64,000 bases of DNA from the NCBI GenBank assembly GCA_039602395.1, contig JBCNJP010000258.1:1-64000 (forward strand), given 5' to 3'. This document shows, piece by piece, positions 42,792-53,932 of the stretch. The stretch comes from Deinandra increscens subsp. villosa (lineage: Eukaryota; Streptophyta; Magnoliopsida; Asterales; Asteraceae). The notes under the pieces are model-generated. The model was not told where the DNA came from and made no database searches. It worked only from the letters and a program-made list of their open reading frames with translations. Numbering within the stretch: position 1 is the first letter of the stretch; each line of letters begins with the position of its first letter. The position numbers and the translations under genes are program-made.

Positions 42792-43407
42792 TGTCAGGAC
42801 CGATTTTCACATCAAGAATCCTGATCTTGAGCAAGACTGAGGTTTAGATTCGAAAACCCCAAGAAGATGATGATGGAGATGAATCTAGGAAATCATAAAC
42901 ATAAGAAAGATGATGAACAATCGAAGAAATTCATTAATCGAATGATTACAATCAAGAAATCATGACAACACACTCTCTCTAGAAATCCATGACTCACACT
43001 CTCTCTCTAGAATGGAAGACTCAACATCCTAAAGAGTCATCATCCATCCATTTGGAGACTCCCCTTTTTTTTGTAATGGGCACCCTCACTATATATATAG
43101 TGAGGGTGACTAACAACAAAAAACATAAATGAATGAAAATAACAAGAAAAGCAAATAACACAAATATTAATTAAATCAAAGTTGATTTAATTAATCCGAA
43201 GCTTGACTCGCTCGAACCGATCTTCCGTTGTATTTTACGTTGATCGTTGACCCGAACGGTTGACTTTTCCAGAAAACGGTCTTCGGTCCAATCTCGCAAG
43301 CTTCGAGCATCACAACCCGTCTCTGAATCAATTCACATGGGTTCTTCTGTCAAATGCTTCGGTAAACAGATTTGATGGCGTCAGTCACATAGATTTTAGT
43401 TCCAAGA
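42792..43407 (-). mobile_element. 5' LTR of the inverted-LTR element (minus orientation)
   Basis: 616 bp, homologous throughout to 39489-40078 in reverse complement, with small indels. The outer terminus reads TCTTGG instead of TGTTGG. Confidence 0.85.
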
Positions 43408-43412
43408 AATAG
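43408..43412. repeat. Target-site duplication, right (AATAG)
   Basis: Identical to 39484-39488. Confidence 0.75.
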
Positions 43413-46382
43413 CTAACTGATTAATGTTGATGATGAGAGCATATAAAAAGTAAATGTTCATAATACTTTCAATCTGAGATGAGAAAATGATAAAAGTCTA
43501 TTTCATAGAGTTGAAATGTCCTAATAAATTTCTTTAACAGAAACACACCAAACTAAACCAATTTATTAATTTCAATACATCATAAGCCCAATAAACCTTC
43601 ACAACTAACTGACCACCGAAATAAAAGTCAACAAATACATACATGAGAAAGAAATTAATATTCAACAAATACATACATGAGAAAGGAATTAATATTTATG
43701 CATATGATTAAAATTTTAAAAGGATATACACTATTTTAAATAAGTCTTCCAAAGCAATAAAATACAAACCGCTTTCCATTAATTAAGCATCCAAAACATG
43801 GCATAAAAAACAACTCATAAATAAGAATTTACTAATCAAAGCACTTAGGAAATACGTATCATGAACATGACGGATTTTTTCAAGAATACAGAGCATCTTA
43901 GATAAGAAATGCAGATAAATACAAATCCTCCTTGAAAATGTAGAAACACAATGCTTGTTATAGCGGTAAGAAATAAAACAAAAAAATTTAGATTTCCGTC
44001 ATCAATAAGGTAAAGGTAGGCTCATAAGAAACGGAAAAAAACAAAAAAAGAATCGATCCTCAAATAAATTAGGTCAGCAGGCAACAAACAATACAATCGA
44101 TATCCAATGGTTAACTACAACTAATTCGCACTCAAATCATATGAGCAGGAAGATGAATTTCAAGAACATTGCTAAAAGATGAACATGCAACACCAAAAAG
44201 ACACAAATCGACAACACTAAATATACCTCCGAGACACCACGCCAAGTGAAAGCAACAAATCAGCCTTCAAACAAAGAAGCAAAGAAGAAATCGTAAGCAA
44301 ACGATGAACAAAATCAAGTAAAAAGTAACAACTTTGAATGCCCAAAGAAGATGAAGAATCGTTCAAGTTTAACTAATGAAGAATCAAGTACCGTCGCCGA
44401 CCACGACGACCTTTGAAGACGGTCGACAACCATAACTGACGCAACCACCACCGTCTCGAGTCACAAACACTAACGATCGTCATCGTCGTTGGCTCAAGAG
44501 CTCCTTCATTGCTCGATTTCCTCTTCTCCGGTGAATGAATATGGTTTGTGAGAATGAGAGAGAGTGTCTGAAAAAGAGATGGGATAGACATAAAGAAAAT
44601 TGTGGGAGACTGTGTGATTGAACGGAAAGAAGAAAGAGAAACACACTAAAGCGTGCTTTCTCTCTATCTCGTGGCGATGAAGAGCAGATGACACGTAATA
44701 AGCACAGAGAAAATCACTGTGATTTCTTGAAACAACAAACAAATACCACGTATCACATAAAGGATTAAAACTGTCAAGTAAGTGTTAATTGAGGACTAAA
44801 ATTGTTAATAAAACAAAAAATGGTCACTTTAAAAGAAAGAAAAAATATACTATTCAACTTTGAATTTGTATTGTATTATATATAAATTAGAAGGGAATCA
44901 TTAGCTCGCCTCATGTGTAATACCCTTGGAATATCTGTAGATATAAATCAAGAAAATGTTGAAACAGATCGCGAAAACTTATGAAATAAACATGATTGCA
45001 CAAAAAATACCTTAACATTGATGCTAAAATCTGTGCATCAAGGTAATACACCAAAGAGACAAGCATGTAACCACGAACAGCAAAATGATTAAAAAAAAAA
45101 ATTAACCGACCAAATCTCTGAAAATAGGAGCTTACAAGTTTGAACGGAGAAATTTCGTGAGTAGATGTAGCAATAATCAGAGAAATTGATTTATTTAAGA
45201 AAGCTTAAACCTAAAATAGAGAGCAGATAATGGAAAATCAAAACCCTAACAAAGAAGCAACTGAAACATACATGTGAGAGAGCAATGGCTTTTGAGAGTG
45301 AGAGGCTGCCAAATTTGAATTTCGAATGTTTTTGTGTGTAGTAGTTTGAATCGAGAGGAACCCGCGTGAACAATTGAGAGGAACCCTCAGATTAGGGTTC
45401 CGAGTGACTTGAACCGTTTGATTACTGTTTGATTCACCATCCCTGTAGGGATTGCCATGGATAGCTTCCTGTGAGAAAGGAAAAGATGAAAAGAGCAAGA
45501 CACAATTGCCAGAAATGGGAGGAGCGTGGTCGTGGATGCCAGAAAGAAGAGAAAACTATTTCAAAAAGGTAAGCAGGTTAGATTCAAATTGAATCTCAGT
45601 GACAAAGAACCGTCCAAACCGGGTTTTACCCGTTTCTTTTTAAATGAACCGGCCAGATTAAACTAATAGTGCATTGGTGTGTTGTACACAATGCTCAACA
45701 ACTTGTACATTTCTTAATTTTTCAACTTTCAACACTCTCTCTCTAATGTACATATTAAAGTACTATATAATATATATATATATAGATATATATATATATA
45801 TATATATATGAATGTATGTATATTGATTGTATATAAGAATATAGAGCACGTGTTTTTTTGTCTATGCGTGGTCACATTATCATCATTTGAAAGTGATAGG
45901 CCTTTGTAGTATGGATCAACATGGCTTTGTCTTTCTTTGTTTATCTAAGTATCAACTGTTTTTTTTTTTAATTTATATTTTTTACGTTTAGATCATTTCT
46001 TTCTGTGAGTAGGACTACACTACTTATAAATGAAATCTAACTAAATTTTTATCTTTTAGTTACAGTAAAAATTAAAGGTTCGTGTCCAAATACAAAATGT
46101 ACAACAATAACAAAGATGCTGATCATATTCTAAAGCAAAACCAATAGAGTAAAAATCTAATGTACGGCCTTAATCGTACAAAATCTTAATTAATTACACT
46201 TTCGGTGTTTGAATGGGAGGAAGAAGGATACTCAAATTAAAAAAAAGTCCGTAAACACAGCTCGTGGACGTAGGTCCGCATTGGGACCGAACCACGGTAA
46301 ATATTCTTAAATTCTGGTTTGTTCGCTTTTGTTTCGTGTAAGCAATCTTCAAAGCCGGTTCGTGGCAGTTACATCCAGGTTC
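43413..46382. other. AT-rich region; possible 5' region of a decayed minus-strand gene
   Basis: No convincing coding sequence. On the minus strand 45540-45180 has CT-rich sequence with 'gttagggttttgattttcc', typical of plant 5' untranslated leaders, and 44660-44370 has a pyrimidine-rich and then GC-richer segment. Either may belong to a decayed gene, possibly the one that left the exon pieces at 37.8-38.2 kb. A (TA)n tract lies at 45769-45810. Confidence 0.35.
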
Positions 46383-46387
46383 GCAAG
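46383..46387. repeat. Gypsy target-site duplication, left (GCAAG)
   Basis: GCAAG before the 5' LTR, repeated at 56529-56533. Confidence 0.88.
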
Positions 46388-46606
46388 TGTGACATCCGAG
46401 AATTCCGAGGTTAACTTCCGTTAGACAATCTCCATTAGTTACGTTATAAGTGTTAACTTAGTAACTAATGCTTAACTAGGCCGAATACGTCCACGACCTT
46501 TGGTTGATCACCGAACCCGTCCATATGTGTTATGTGTTTATTTATTTATTGTTATTATGTGCAACGTGTTTAATTAATTAATTTTGTAAATTGGCCCTTT
46601 TGGTTG

Positions 46607-47570
46607 CCAGCGAAACTACCGAGCGAAACTGTAGATTCGCTCGGTAGCCAAACTTTCGATTTACACGAATTCAGAGTCAGTTTCGCTTGGCCAGCGAAAC
46701 TGCCAGCGAAACTAGCTCCTGACCTATATATTTTATAAAACCCTAATCTTCTCATTTTACTTACACCATTTCTCAAAAACACACACACACTCTCCTGAAT
46801 TCTGGTCAGCCGAGAAACACCACGAGCCGTCGTGATCTCAGCCTCGAGACATCACCCATTCGGATCCTAGATCAAACCGTGAGTCTCCAAAAACCATTTT
46901 TATGCCTTTTCTATGTGTTTTCTTAAAAAGCATGCTTAGATCTTCATGAAATCGTGTATGCTTGTAGTATGATGCTTAGGAATGCTAGATCTATCATAAA
47001 GTCGTAACTTTACGTGTGAAATCAAGCCATAATGAAGATTCATGCTAGTTAGGTTAACTTTGTGCTAAAAATGAGCTTTGAGGTGTTTTTGGTGATTTGA
47101 TGATGAAAACTTATGTTTAAGGTGTTAAAATTGCCTCTGTGATGTTGGTAAATGTTTATGCATGATAGATATTGAATTACATGATGTATGGAAGCTGTTA
47201 GATTGATTTTTGGACTGATTTACGGGTTTTAGGCGACCAACGAAACTATGCACTCTTTAGGCGAAACTGTAGTTTCGCAAAACCCTTTGAATATTCATCC
47301 AGCGACACTATACAGCGAAACTATAGTGTCGCCTGTGAAACTAAGTAACGAAACTACCGAGCGAAACAACCATAGACCTTGTACCTGAACGAAAGTTCAA
47401 ACCAGTTTCGAGCGAATCTATGCTAGCGAAACTGTGTCATCAGTTTCGAGCGAAGCTAGCTAGCGAAACTGTGTCATCGGGTATTACCCAGCGAAATTGC
47501 TGCCCGTGCACACAGCGAAACTGTGTAGCGAAACTGTAGCGAAACTGTGTAGCGAAACTGAGTCAAGACC
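46607..47570 (+). repeat. GCGAAACT word array in the 5' LTR
   Basis: About a dozen GCGAAACT words plus complements lie on both sides of the presumed TATA box: a cluster at 46607-46714 and another at 47230-47562. Two form hairpins: TACCGAGCGAA with TTCGCTCGGTA (46615-46644) and GCGAAACT with AGTTTCGC (47261-47280). The tail 47510-47565 is a near-tandem GTGTAGCGAAACT array. The 3' LTR has the same pattern (54155-55110). They may be protein-binding or RNA-structure elements. Confidence 0.85.
46724..46740 (+). promoter_or_regulatory. Probable LTR TATA box
   Basis: CTATATATTTTATAAAA, followed by a pyrimidine-rich stretch and CA-rich sequence, a plausible U3/R boundary. Matching sequence in the 3' LTR lies near 54270. 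Confidence 0.55.
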
Positions 47571-48968
47571 AAAACCCAAACTTGTGCAACTTATTTGAAT
47601 GTTATGCCATGACTTACATGATTGTACAATAATGAAACATGCCTTGATTTCTGAGTTATGTGAACCCTTGTTTATGATCAACCATCGGTGTCGTGTGTCG
47701 GTATGTCGTGTCATAGTTCCAACTTGCTATGTTATGGGCCATAGTGACGTAAGTTAAATATTAGACACAAAACTAATACTTAAGACATGATATCACATGA
47801 CCCGTTTACTTGGATTACTTAGCAAGTGTAGCAGTGCAACCAAAGGTGAGTGTCACTAACCCGTTTACTGTGAGCCCGTTTGGGACACACTGAATAACTT
47901 AATGAAAACAATGCTGACAACCTTATGAGTGCTATGCACCTCTTGATGAACTTGAAACCTTATGAGTGCCACGCACCTCTTGATAAACTTGAAGTGTTAT
48001 ATGGGAAACACTTGTGGAACTTAAACAAACTATTTCTGAAACGAAACGGAAAACATTTTGAGATTCATGAGAATCTGGTAAACCGTTTTAATATGGCTAG
48101 TGTAGGTTAAAGTCTAAACCACATGATATCACATGATCTCTAAGGATTGCCTTTTAACTGAAAAAGTCCTCAACTTAATTGTGCCATTAATTGTAAAGCG
48201 AGGGGATGTTGGGTAGATCTACTGGAGTTTGACAAACTCCGCCTCGTGACACTGGAGGTGCACGGAGGTACAATATCAGCCTATCTGACCGTGATCCCGA
48301 GAGGACACGGGGGAGGCAAAGCTGCGATGACGTATGTCCGCAAAACAAAATAGATGATGGCGATGCCACTACAATATTTATTAGTCAGCTTTGGTACAAA
48401 CTTCCTTAGTGCATGGAACAACGGATTAGCTACCCGCGATATCGGTTGAGCACTTTAATTTTACAAAACTAGTACATACCCGATAACGCATGTTACGGAC
48501 ATTACTTTTACCAAATCACGCTACTATGATTATGGACTGGTGTATTATCACTGAGCATTGCTTTTCACAAATAAATATTACATAAGTATATGTTGACACA
48601 ATTATGATTATAAGACCGGGCCACTGCGTGACAAGCCCACTGTGAACTCACCAACCGTTAGGTTGACACTTGCGTGGTTTAAACTTTTGCAGATCGCTGA
48701 GGAGTATCCGGAGCGGGTTGGCATGGCATATGAAGACATCTTACTTTTGTTTAAATCAAATTGGGAATTTTAAAACAATGACTTTGTAAAGCACGTGGTT
48801 AGTGCTAAGACAACATTTTCCGCTGCGTATTTTGAGACTTTATTTATGACATATATTTGGACTAACTCTGATTCGTTTAGTATTTGTAACTAATGGTTGT
48901 GGTCCTGGTTTGCTCGCACCCCTTAACGGTATCAATTTCGTTAGTGGTTATTTGGGGGTGTGACAGAT

Positions 48969-48981
48969 TGGTATCAGAGCC
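48969..48981 (+). other. Primer-binding site (initiator Met-tRNA)
   Basis: TGGTATCAGAGCC, three bases after the 5' LTR, complementary to plant initiator tRNA-Met. Confidence 0.92.
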
Positions 48982-49517
48982 ATAAGTTGCAGAGAACTGG
49001 AATCATTTTTGAAAAACGATTTGGAAACTGCAACTTGAAACCTTAGTTACAAACGAACAAATAGATTCCCAAAACAAAAATTTTCACGTGCCAACCTGGG
49101 ATACTCGCTCTGCTGTGTAAGTAAATGCTTCGTACGTATGTATATATATATATATAAATATATATATAGACCGTGTCTAAGTAGTCTAACGGAAAACCTT
49201 AGGAAAAATTTCACACACGAATACGAAATGTGAACGCTAATACGCACACTGTTCCGGGGAAAGCGACAACGAAACGATGCTACACGCTACGTCCTGATTT
49301 CTACTACGATGACTACGCCGACGGTGACTTTTTATGAAAAAGCCGACTTTCGACGATAGTACTTACGACTTACGACGTTCTCCGACGACGCCTCAATTTT
49401 GCACGAAAATTTTTCTAGACTAATAGTGGGATAACGGGAAATTGTTAATATACATATTATGGGATATGTATAGAGTATAACTGTAACTGAACACTGGCTA
49501 CTTTAACTGTCCAGAAA

Positions 49518-49920
49518 ATGCCTGGAAGAGGACACGGAAGGAACAACATTAACCTGACACCTACAAGCTATGATAAATGAACACGTGCAAGCCGCAGTGG
49601 CAGCCGCCCAAGCTGCATTCGCCGCGCAGGGTAATTATTATGCCGATTAAGGCACAAAGCGATTACAATTTGACCTGTTTAAACTTAAAACCCGAACTAT
49701 TTATGCATCAGGAAACCTCCATCACTGCACGTTTAAGTCCTTCATGGACTGCAAGCCGATGACGTTTTCCGGCGAGGAAGGAGCGGTAGGACTCCTCAGG
49801 TGGATCGAGAAGTCTGAGAAGGTCTTCTCTATGTGTAACTGCCCTGCTGAGAGCAAAGTGAAATATGCGACTGGTACCTTCGAGGGAGCTGCTCTCACCT
49901 AGTGGAATGCCGAAATCCAG
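49518..49920 (+). pseudogene. Gag N-terminus, broken by a frameshift and two stops
   Basis: The likely original start is ATG 49518 (MPGRGHGRNN). From about 49564 the Gag-like sequence runs in the frame used by pol: QAMINEHVQAAVAAAQAAFA, TFKSFMDCKPMTFSGEEG, then KYATGTFEGAALT. The first frame must shift between 49545 and 49564. Stops occur at TAA 49648-49650 and TAG 49900-49902 (a Trp codon expected). No full-length Gag can be made from this copy. Confidence 0.85.
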
Positions 49921-52560
49921 ATGATTGGGTTAGATGCGGCTAACGGCATGGAATGGGAAGCGTTTAAGGAACTGATTATGGAGGAGTACTGTCCCCGTGA
50001 CCAAGTAAAGAAGTTAGAGGGTGAATTCTTGAATCTGAAAATGATAGGGTCTGAAGTTGAACAGTATACTGCGCGTTACCACGAATACGCGGTACTATGC
50101 CCAACAATGGTTGATGCTGAGTTCAAACGCATCGAGCGTTATTTGGAAGGCCTCGCGCCTCAAATCAAAGGACTAGTGACTGCCAGCAACCCCACAACCG
50201 TGCAGCAAGCCATCCGTTTGGCTCACAAGCTTACTGACCAGGAAATTGAGAAAGGTACACTTCCTGCAAAAGCCTCAGAGAATACTGCCTTAAGTGGCAA
50301 AATAAAAGCTGATGATGAAGCCCCTGAAAACTCAATGAACAATCAGAGTGTTAGAAACAGCACTGGGAGGTCTTATAACTCCCAAGGCCAAAGCAAAAGG
50401 TCTGGTAACAACAGTGGAAACAACCGCCAGGGCGGTAACGGGAATGGTAACGGTAGGGGAAGAGCTTTTGTTATGGGGCAAGGAGAAGCTCGCAACGACG
50501 CCAACGTGATTAACGGTAAATTTATGCTAAATGGTTTCTTCGCTACTGTATTGTTTGATTCTGGTGCTGAAAGAAGTTTTATTTCCACTAAGTTTGCTAG
50601 ATTAATTAATGCTAAACAGATTGACTTAGATGCTAAGTATGTGGTAGAGTTAGCGAATGGCAAACTTCATGATACGACTCAGATAGTTAAGGACTGTAAG
50701 TTAGAGCTAGCTGGCCATACGTTAGGAATCGATCTTATGCCTTTCCCGATTGGTAGTTTTGATGTCATAGTAGGAATGGATTGGTTATCTGAAAACCGAG
50801 CTGAAATTTTATGTCAAGAAAAAGTGGTTCGTATTCCACTCGAAGAAGGTGAAGTGTTAACAGTTCAAGGTGAAAAAGGTGGAACAGTGACCGGTATTAT
50901 TTCGTTTCTTAAAGCTCAAAAGTGCCTTCGTAAGGGACACTTCGCGACCCTTGCAAACGTCATCGACACGACACTTCCCGAGCGCAGAATCAACGACTAC
51001 CCGATAGTCCGCGACTTCCAAGATGTATTTCCTGATGATTTGCCTGTTTTGCCTCCATTTCGACAAGTCGAGTTTGGAATCGACTTAGCTCCCGGAGCGG
51101 CTCCGATTACACGCGCACCGTACCGTTTAGCAGTAAGCGAACTCAACGAACTCTCCGCACAACTTCAAGAGCTACTCGACAAAGGATTTATTCGTCCAAG
51201 TTCGTCTCCATGGGGAGCACCGGTATTGTTTGTTAAAAAGAAAGATGGAACGTTCCGAATGTGTATTGACTACCGAGAGCTTAACAAGGTTACGATCAAG
51301 AATCGGTATCCACTTCCTCGAATCGACGATCTTTTCGACCAACTACAAGGTTCGAGCTACTTTTCAAAGATTGATCTACGGTCTGGATATCACCAACTTC
51401 GTGTTCGTGATGAGGATATCCCCAAGACTGCTTTCAGAACTCGGTATGGTCATTACGAGTTTTTAGTTATGCCGTTTGGGCTAACTAATGCGCCTGCTGT
51501 GTTTATGGATCTGATGAATCGAGTGTGCAAGTCGCACCTCGATCAGTTTGTGATAGTTTTCATTGACGATATATTAATTTACTCCAAGACAAAGGAAGAA
51601 CACGAGAATCACCTACGACTTATCTTAGAATTGCTCTGCAAGGAACAGCTTTACGCCAAGTTTTCAAAGTGCGACTTTTGGATTCGCGAAGTCCAGTTTC
51701 TTGGATACATTGTTAATAAGGATGGAATTCATGTTGACCCAGCTAAAATGGAAGCTATCAAGAATTGGTCTACTCCGAGAGCGCCGACTGAAATCCGACA
51801 ATTTTTGGGACTTGCCGGATATTACCGAAGATTCATCAAGGGTTTCTCGCAATTGGCTCAACCCTTAACAGCCTTAACGCACAAAGGAGTGCAATATAGA
51901 TGGGGTGAAAAAGAAGAACACGCGTTTCAAACTCTTAAGGACATGTTATGTTCAGCTCCGATTCTCTCGTTACCCGAAGGGGTTAACGACTTCGTGGTTT
52001 ACTGCGATGCATCCATTCAAGGGCTCGGTTGCGTGTTGATGCAACGAGACAAAGTGATTGCCTACGGGTCCAGGCAACTGAAGGTCAATGAGAAGAATTA
52101 CACAACACATGATTTGGAATTAGGAGCCGTTGTATTTGCACTCAAGATTTGGAGACATTACCTATACGGAACAAAGTGCACGATATTTACCGACCACAAA
52201 AGCTTACAACACATCTTTGAACAAAAGGACCTCAACATGCGACAACGAAGGTGGGTCGAGCTACTAAATGATTATGACTTAGCGATTAAGTATCACCCGG
52301 GAAAAGCCAATGTTGTGGCTGATGCCTTAAGCCGAAAAGAGTACGAAAAGCCTCGACGAGTACGAGCGCTGCAACTTACCATTCAAACGGGACTGCCGGA
52401 TCGAATCCGCGATGCCCAACGAGAAGCTTTAAAAGAAGAAAACTTCGCAGCTGAAGCACTGCGAGGGGTGGATGGTAACTCTGAAGTTAAGTCCGACGGA
52501 CTCAGATATTACAATGACAGAATTTGGATTCCTTTACTTGGGAATCTCCGTGAGCTAGTG
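49921..52560 (+). CDS. Gag C-terminus, protease, reverse transcriptase and RNase H of the gypsy element
   Basis: A long open frame (to TAA 52678-52680, the last 40 codons out of frame) encoding the replication enzymes of the retrotransposon. The Gag remainder is residues 1-190 and ends in a Gly/Asn-rich stretch that leads straight to RGRAFVMGQGEAR, with no CCHC zinc knuckle. The aspartic protease has DSGAERSFIS near residue 212. The reverse transcriptase has YRELNKVTIKNRYPLPRID, YFSKIDLRSGYHQ and the catalytic FIDDILIYS near residue 545. RNase H has YCDASIQGLG near 693 and FTDHKSLQHI near 757. These catalytic blocks look intact. Two bases are missing near 52559, shifting the frame into the integrase. 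The ATG at 49921 is only the first after a nonsense codon, not the natural start. Confidence 0.92.
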
Positions 52561-53779
52561 GGACGAGACTCACAAATCAAGGTATTCGGTGCACCCAGGA
52601 TCGGACAAAATGTACCAAGATTTGAAGAACTTGTATTGGTGGCCGAATATGAAAGCCGACATTGCGTGATATGTGGCTAAGTGTTTAACATGCTCAAGAG
52701 TTAAGATCGAGTACCAAAAGCCTTCTGGATTATTGCAGCAACCCAAGATCCCGGAGTGGAAGTGGGAGGATATCTCCATGGATTTCGTAACGGGATTACC
52801 TCATCGATCGAATCGACCGGATGCGATTTGGGTTATCATTGATCGACTAACCAAATCTGCACATTTTATTCCAATGAGGGAAAGTGATAATATGGATAAG
52901 TTAACGAAGCTGTATATTGACCGAATTGTGGCACGTCATGGAGTGCCTAAGACCATTATCTCCGATCGAGATCCTCGATTTACTTCCCGACTGTGGCAAT
53001 CTATGCAAGACGCACTGGGAACCAGACTGGATATGAGTACAGCTTATCACCCGCAGACCGATGGTCAGACGGAACGAACTATTCAGACTTTGGAAGACAT
53101 GCTCCGAGCTTGCGTTCTCGACTTCGGTAAAGACTGGGAGGCTCACCTTCCGTTGGTGGAGTTCTCCTACAACAACAGTTATCATACGAGCATTGGTGCA
53201 GCACATTTTGAAGCTCTTTATGGCAGAAAATGCAGGTCGCCCGTGTGTTGGGCGGAAACGGGTGAGAAAGGACTCACTGGACCGGAAATCATTCATGATA
53301 CAACTGAACGAATTATTCAAATCAGAAAACGGATAGCCGCAGCACGTGACAGGCAAAAGAGCTATGCCGACAAACGCCGTAAACCTTTGAAGTTCGAGGT
53401 AGGCGACAAGGTACTATTGAAGGTATCTCCCTGGAAAGGAGTGATACGCTTCGGCAAGCGTGGAAAGCTGAATCCTCGCTATATCGGTCAATTTGAAATC
53501 ATTGGGGAAGTAGGCCCGGTGGCCTACCGATTACAACTCCCTGGAGTAATTCCCTTGGAGGAATTGGAAATTGACGAACATCTGAGATTCATTGAGCAAC
53601 CAGTAGAAATCATGGGACGCGAGGAGAAAGCCCTCAAACGTAGCAAGATTCCGATCGTCAAGGTTCGATGGAACTCAAGGCGTGGACCTGAATATACTTG
53701 GGAACGAGAGGATCAAATGAAGAAAAAGTATCCTCACTTGTTCGGGCAAACGTCCATGGAAACTCAAGGTATGATTTAA
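52561..53779 (+). pseudogene. Gypsy integrase with premature stop and internal deletion
   Basis: This continues pol in another frame: HPGSDKMYQDLKNLYWWPN of the zinc-binding HHCC domain, a stop at 52667-52669 (TGA), then YVAKCLTCSRVK. The core has its three acidic residues in WVIIDRLTKSAHF, IISDRDPRFTS and TDGQTERTIQTLED. After AYRLQLP the sequence jumps to IPLEELEIDE, skipping about 25 residues that include the FHVSNLKK motif present in the relative at 1600-1660. The tail VRWNSRRGPEYTWERED is chromodomain-like. It ends at TAA 53777-53779. The ATG at 52673 gives an open frame of 368 codons but is not a natural start. Confidence 0.92.
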
Positions 53780-53932
53780 TTTTGGGGACCAAAATTCCTT
53801 TAACAGAAGGAGGATGTGGCGACCCTAAAACTTTTGCTTTCTTTCCCCAGCAACAACAACGACAGCCGAGGCTGCGAACGCTACAACGTAAGAATAATTT
53901 TCGGGACGAAAATTCCATTTACAAGGGGGTGA
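53776..53932 (+). other. Polypurine tract region, duplicated module
   Basis: The tract next to the 3' LTR is AAGGGGGTGA (53923-53932), preceded by GGGACGAAAATTCC. A similar module, GGGGACCAAAATTCC with AGAAGGAGGATG, lies about 120 bp upstream at 53782-53815, followed by TGGCGACC, like a second LTR start. Confidence 0.75.

Larger units (their letters stand above)
39489..43407 (-). mobile_element. Non-autonomous LTR retroelement with inverted LTRs
   Basis: The minus-strand element has a 5' LTR (43407-42792), a primer-binding site (42789-42778), about 2.6 kb of internal sequence without gag or pol, and a polypurine tract near 40160-40175 followed by the first 60 bp of a 3' LTR (40157-40098). 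The remaining left end (39489-40097) is a complete LTR plus primer-binding site in the opposite orientation. Both outer ends are therefore LTR starts (TGTTGG; TCTTGG on the right). The matching AATAG repeats outside indicate that the whole was inserted as one unit. Absence of coding sequence fits a LARD/TRIM-like element mobilised in trans. Confidence 0.8.
46388..48965 (+). mobile_element. 5' LTR of the gypsy element
   Basis: 2578 bp, TGTGACATCC to GGTGTGACA. It carries a TATA-like stretch (46724-46740), two clusters of GCGAAACT words, and a 21-bp block (47787-47807) that has no counterpart in the 3' LTR. Confidence 0.95.

Noticed and set aside
45769..45810. Another (TA)n-bounded element near 45.8 kb
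   Set aside because: Only one TA tract is present and no family A-E end motif adjoins it.
46570..46788. Minus-strand 72-codon frame in both gypsy LTRs (also 54115-54333)
   Set aside because: It is made of the antisense of GCGAAACT words around the promoter; explained by LTR structure.
53061..53336. Overlapping frames within integrase on both strands
   Set aside because: Shadows of the real pol frame.
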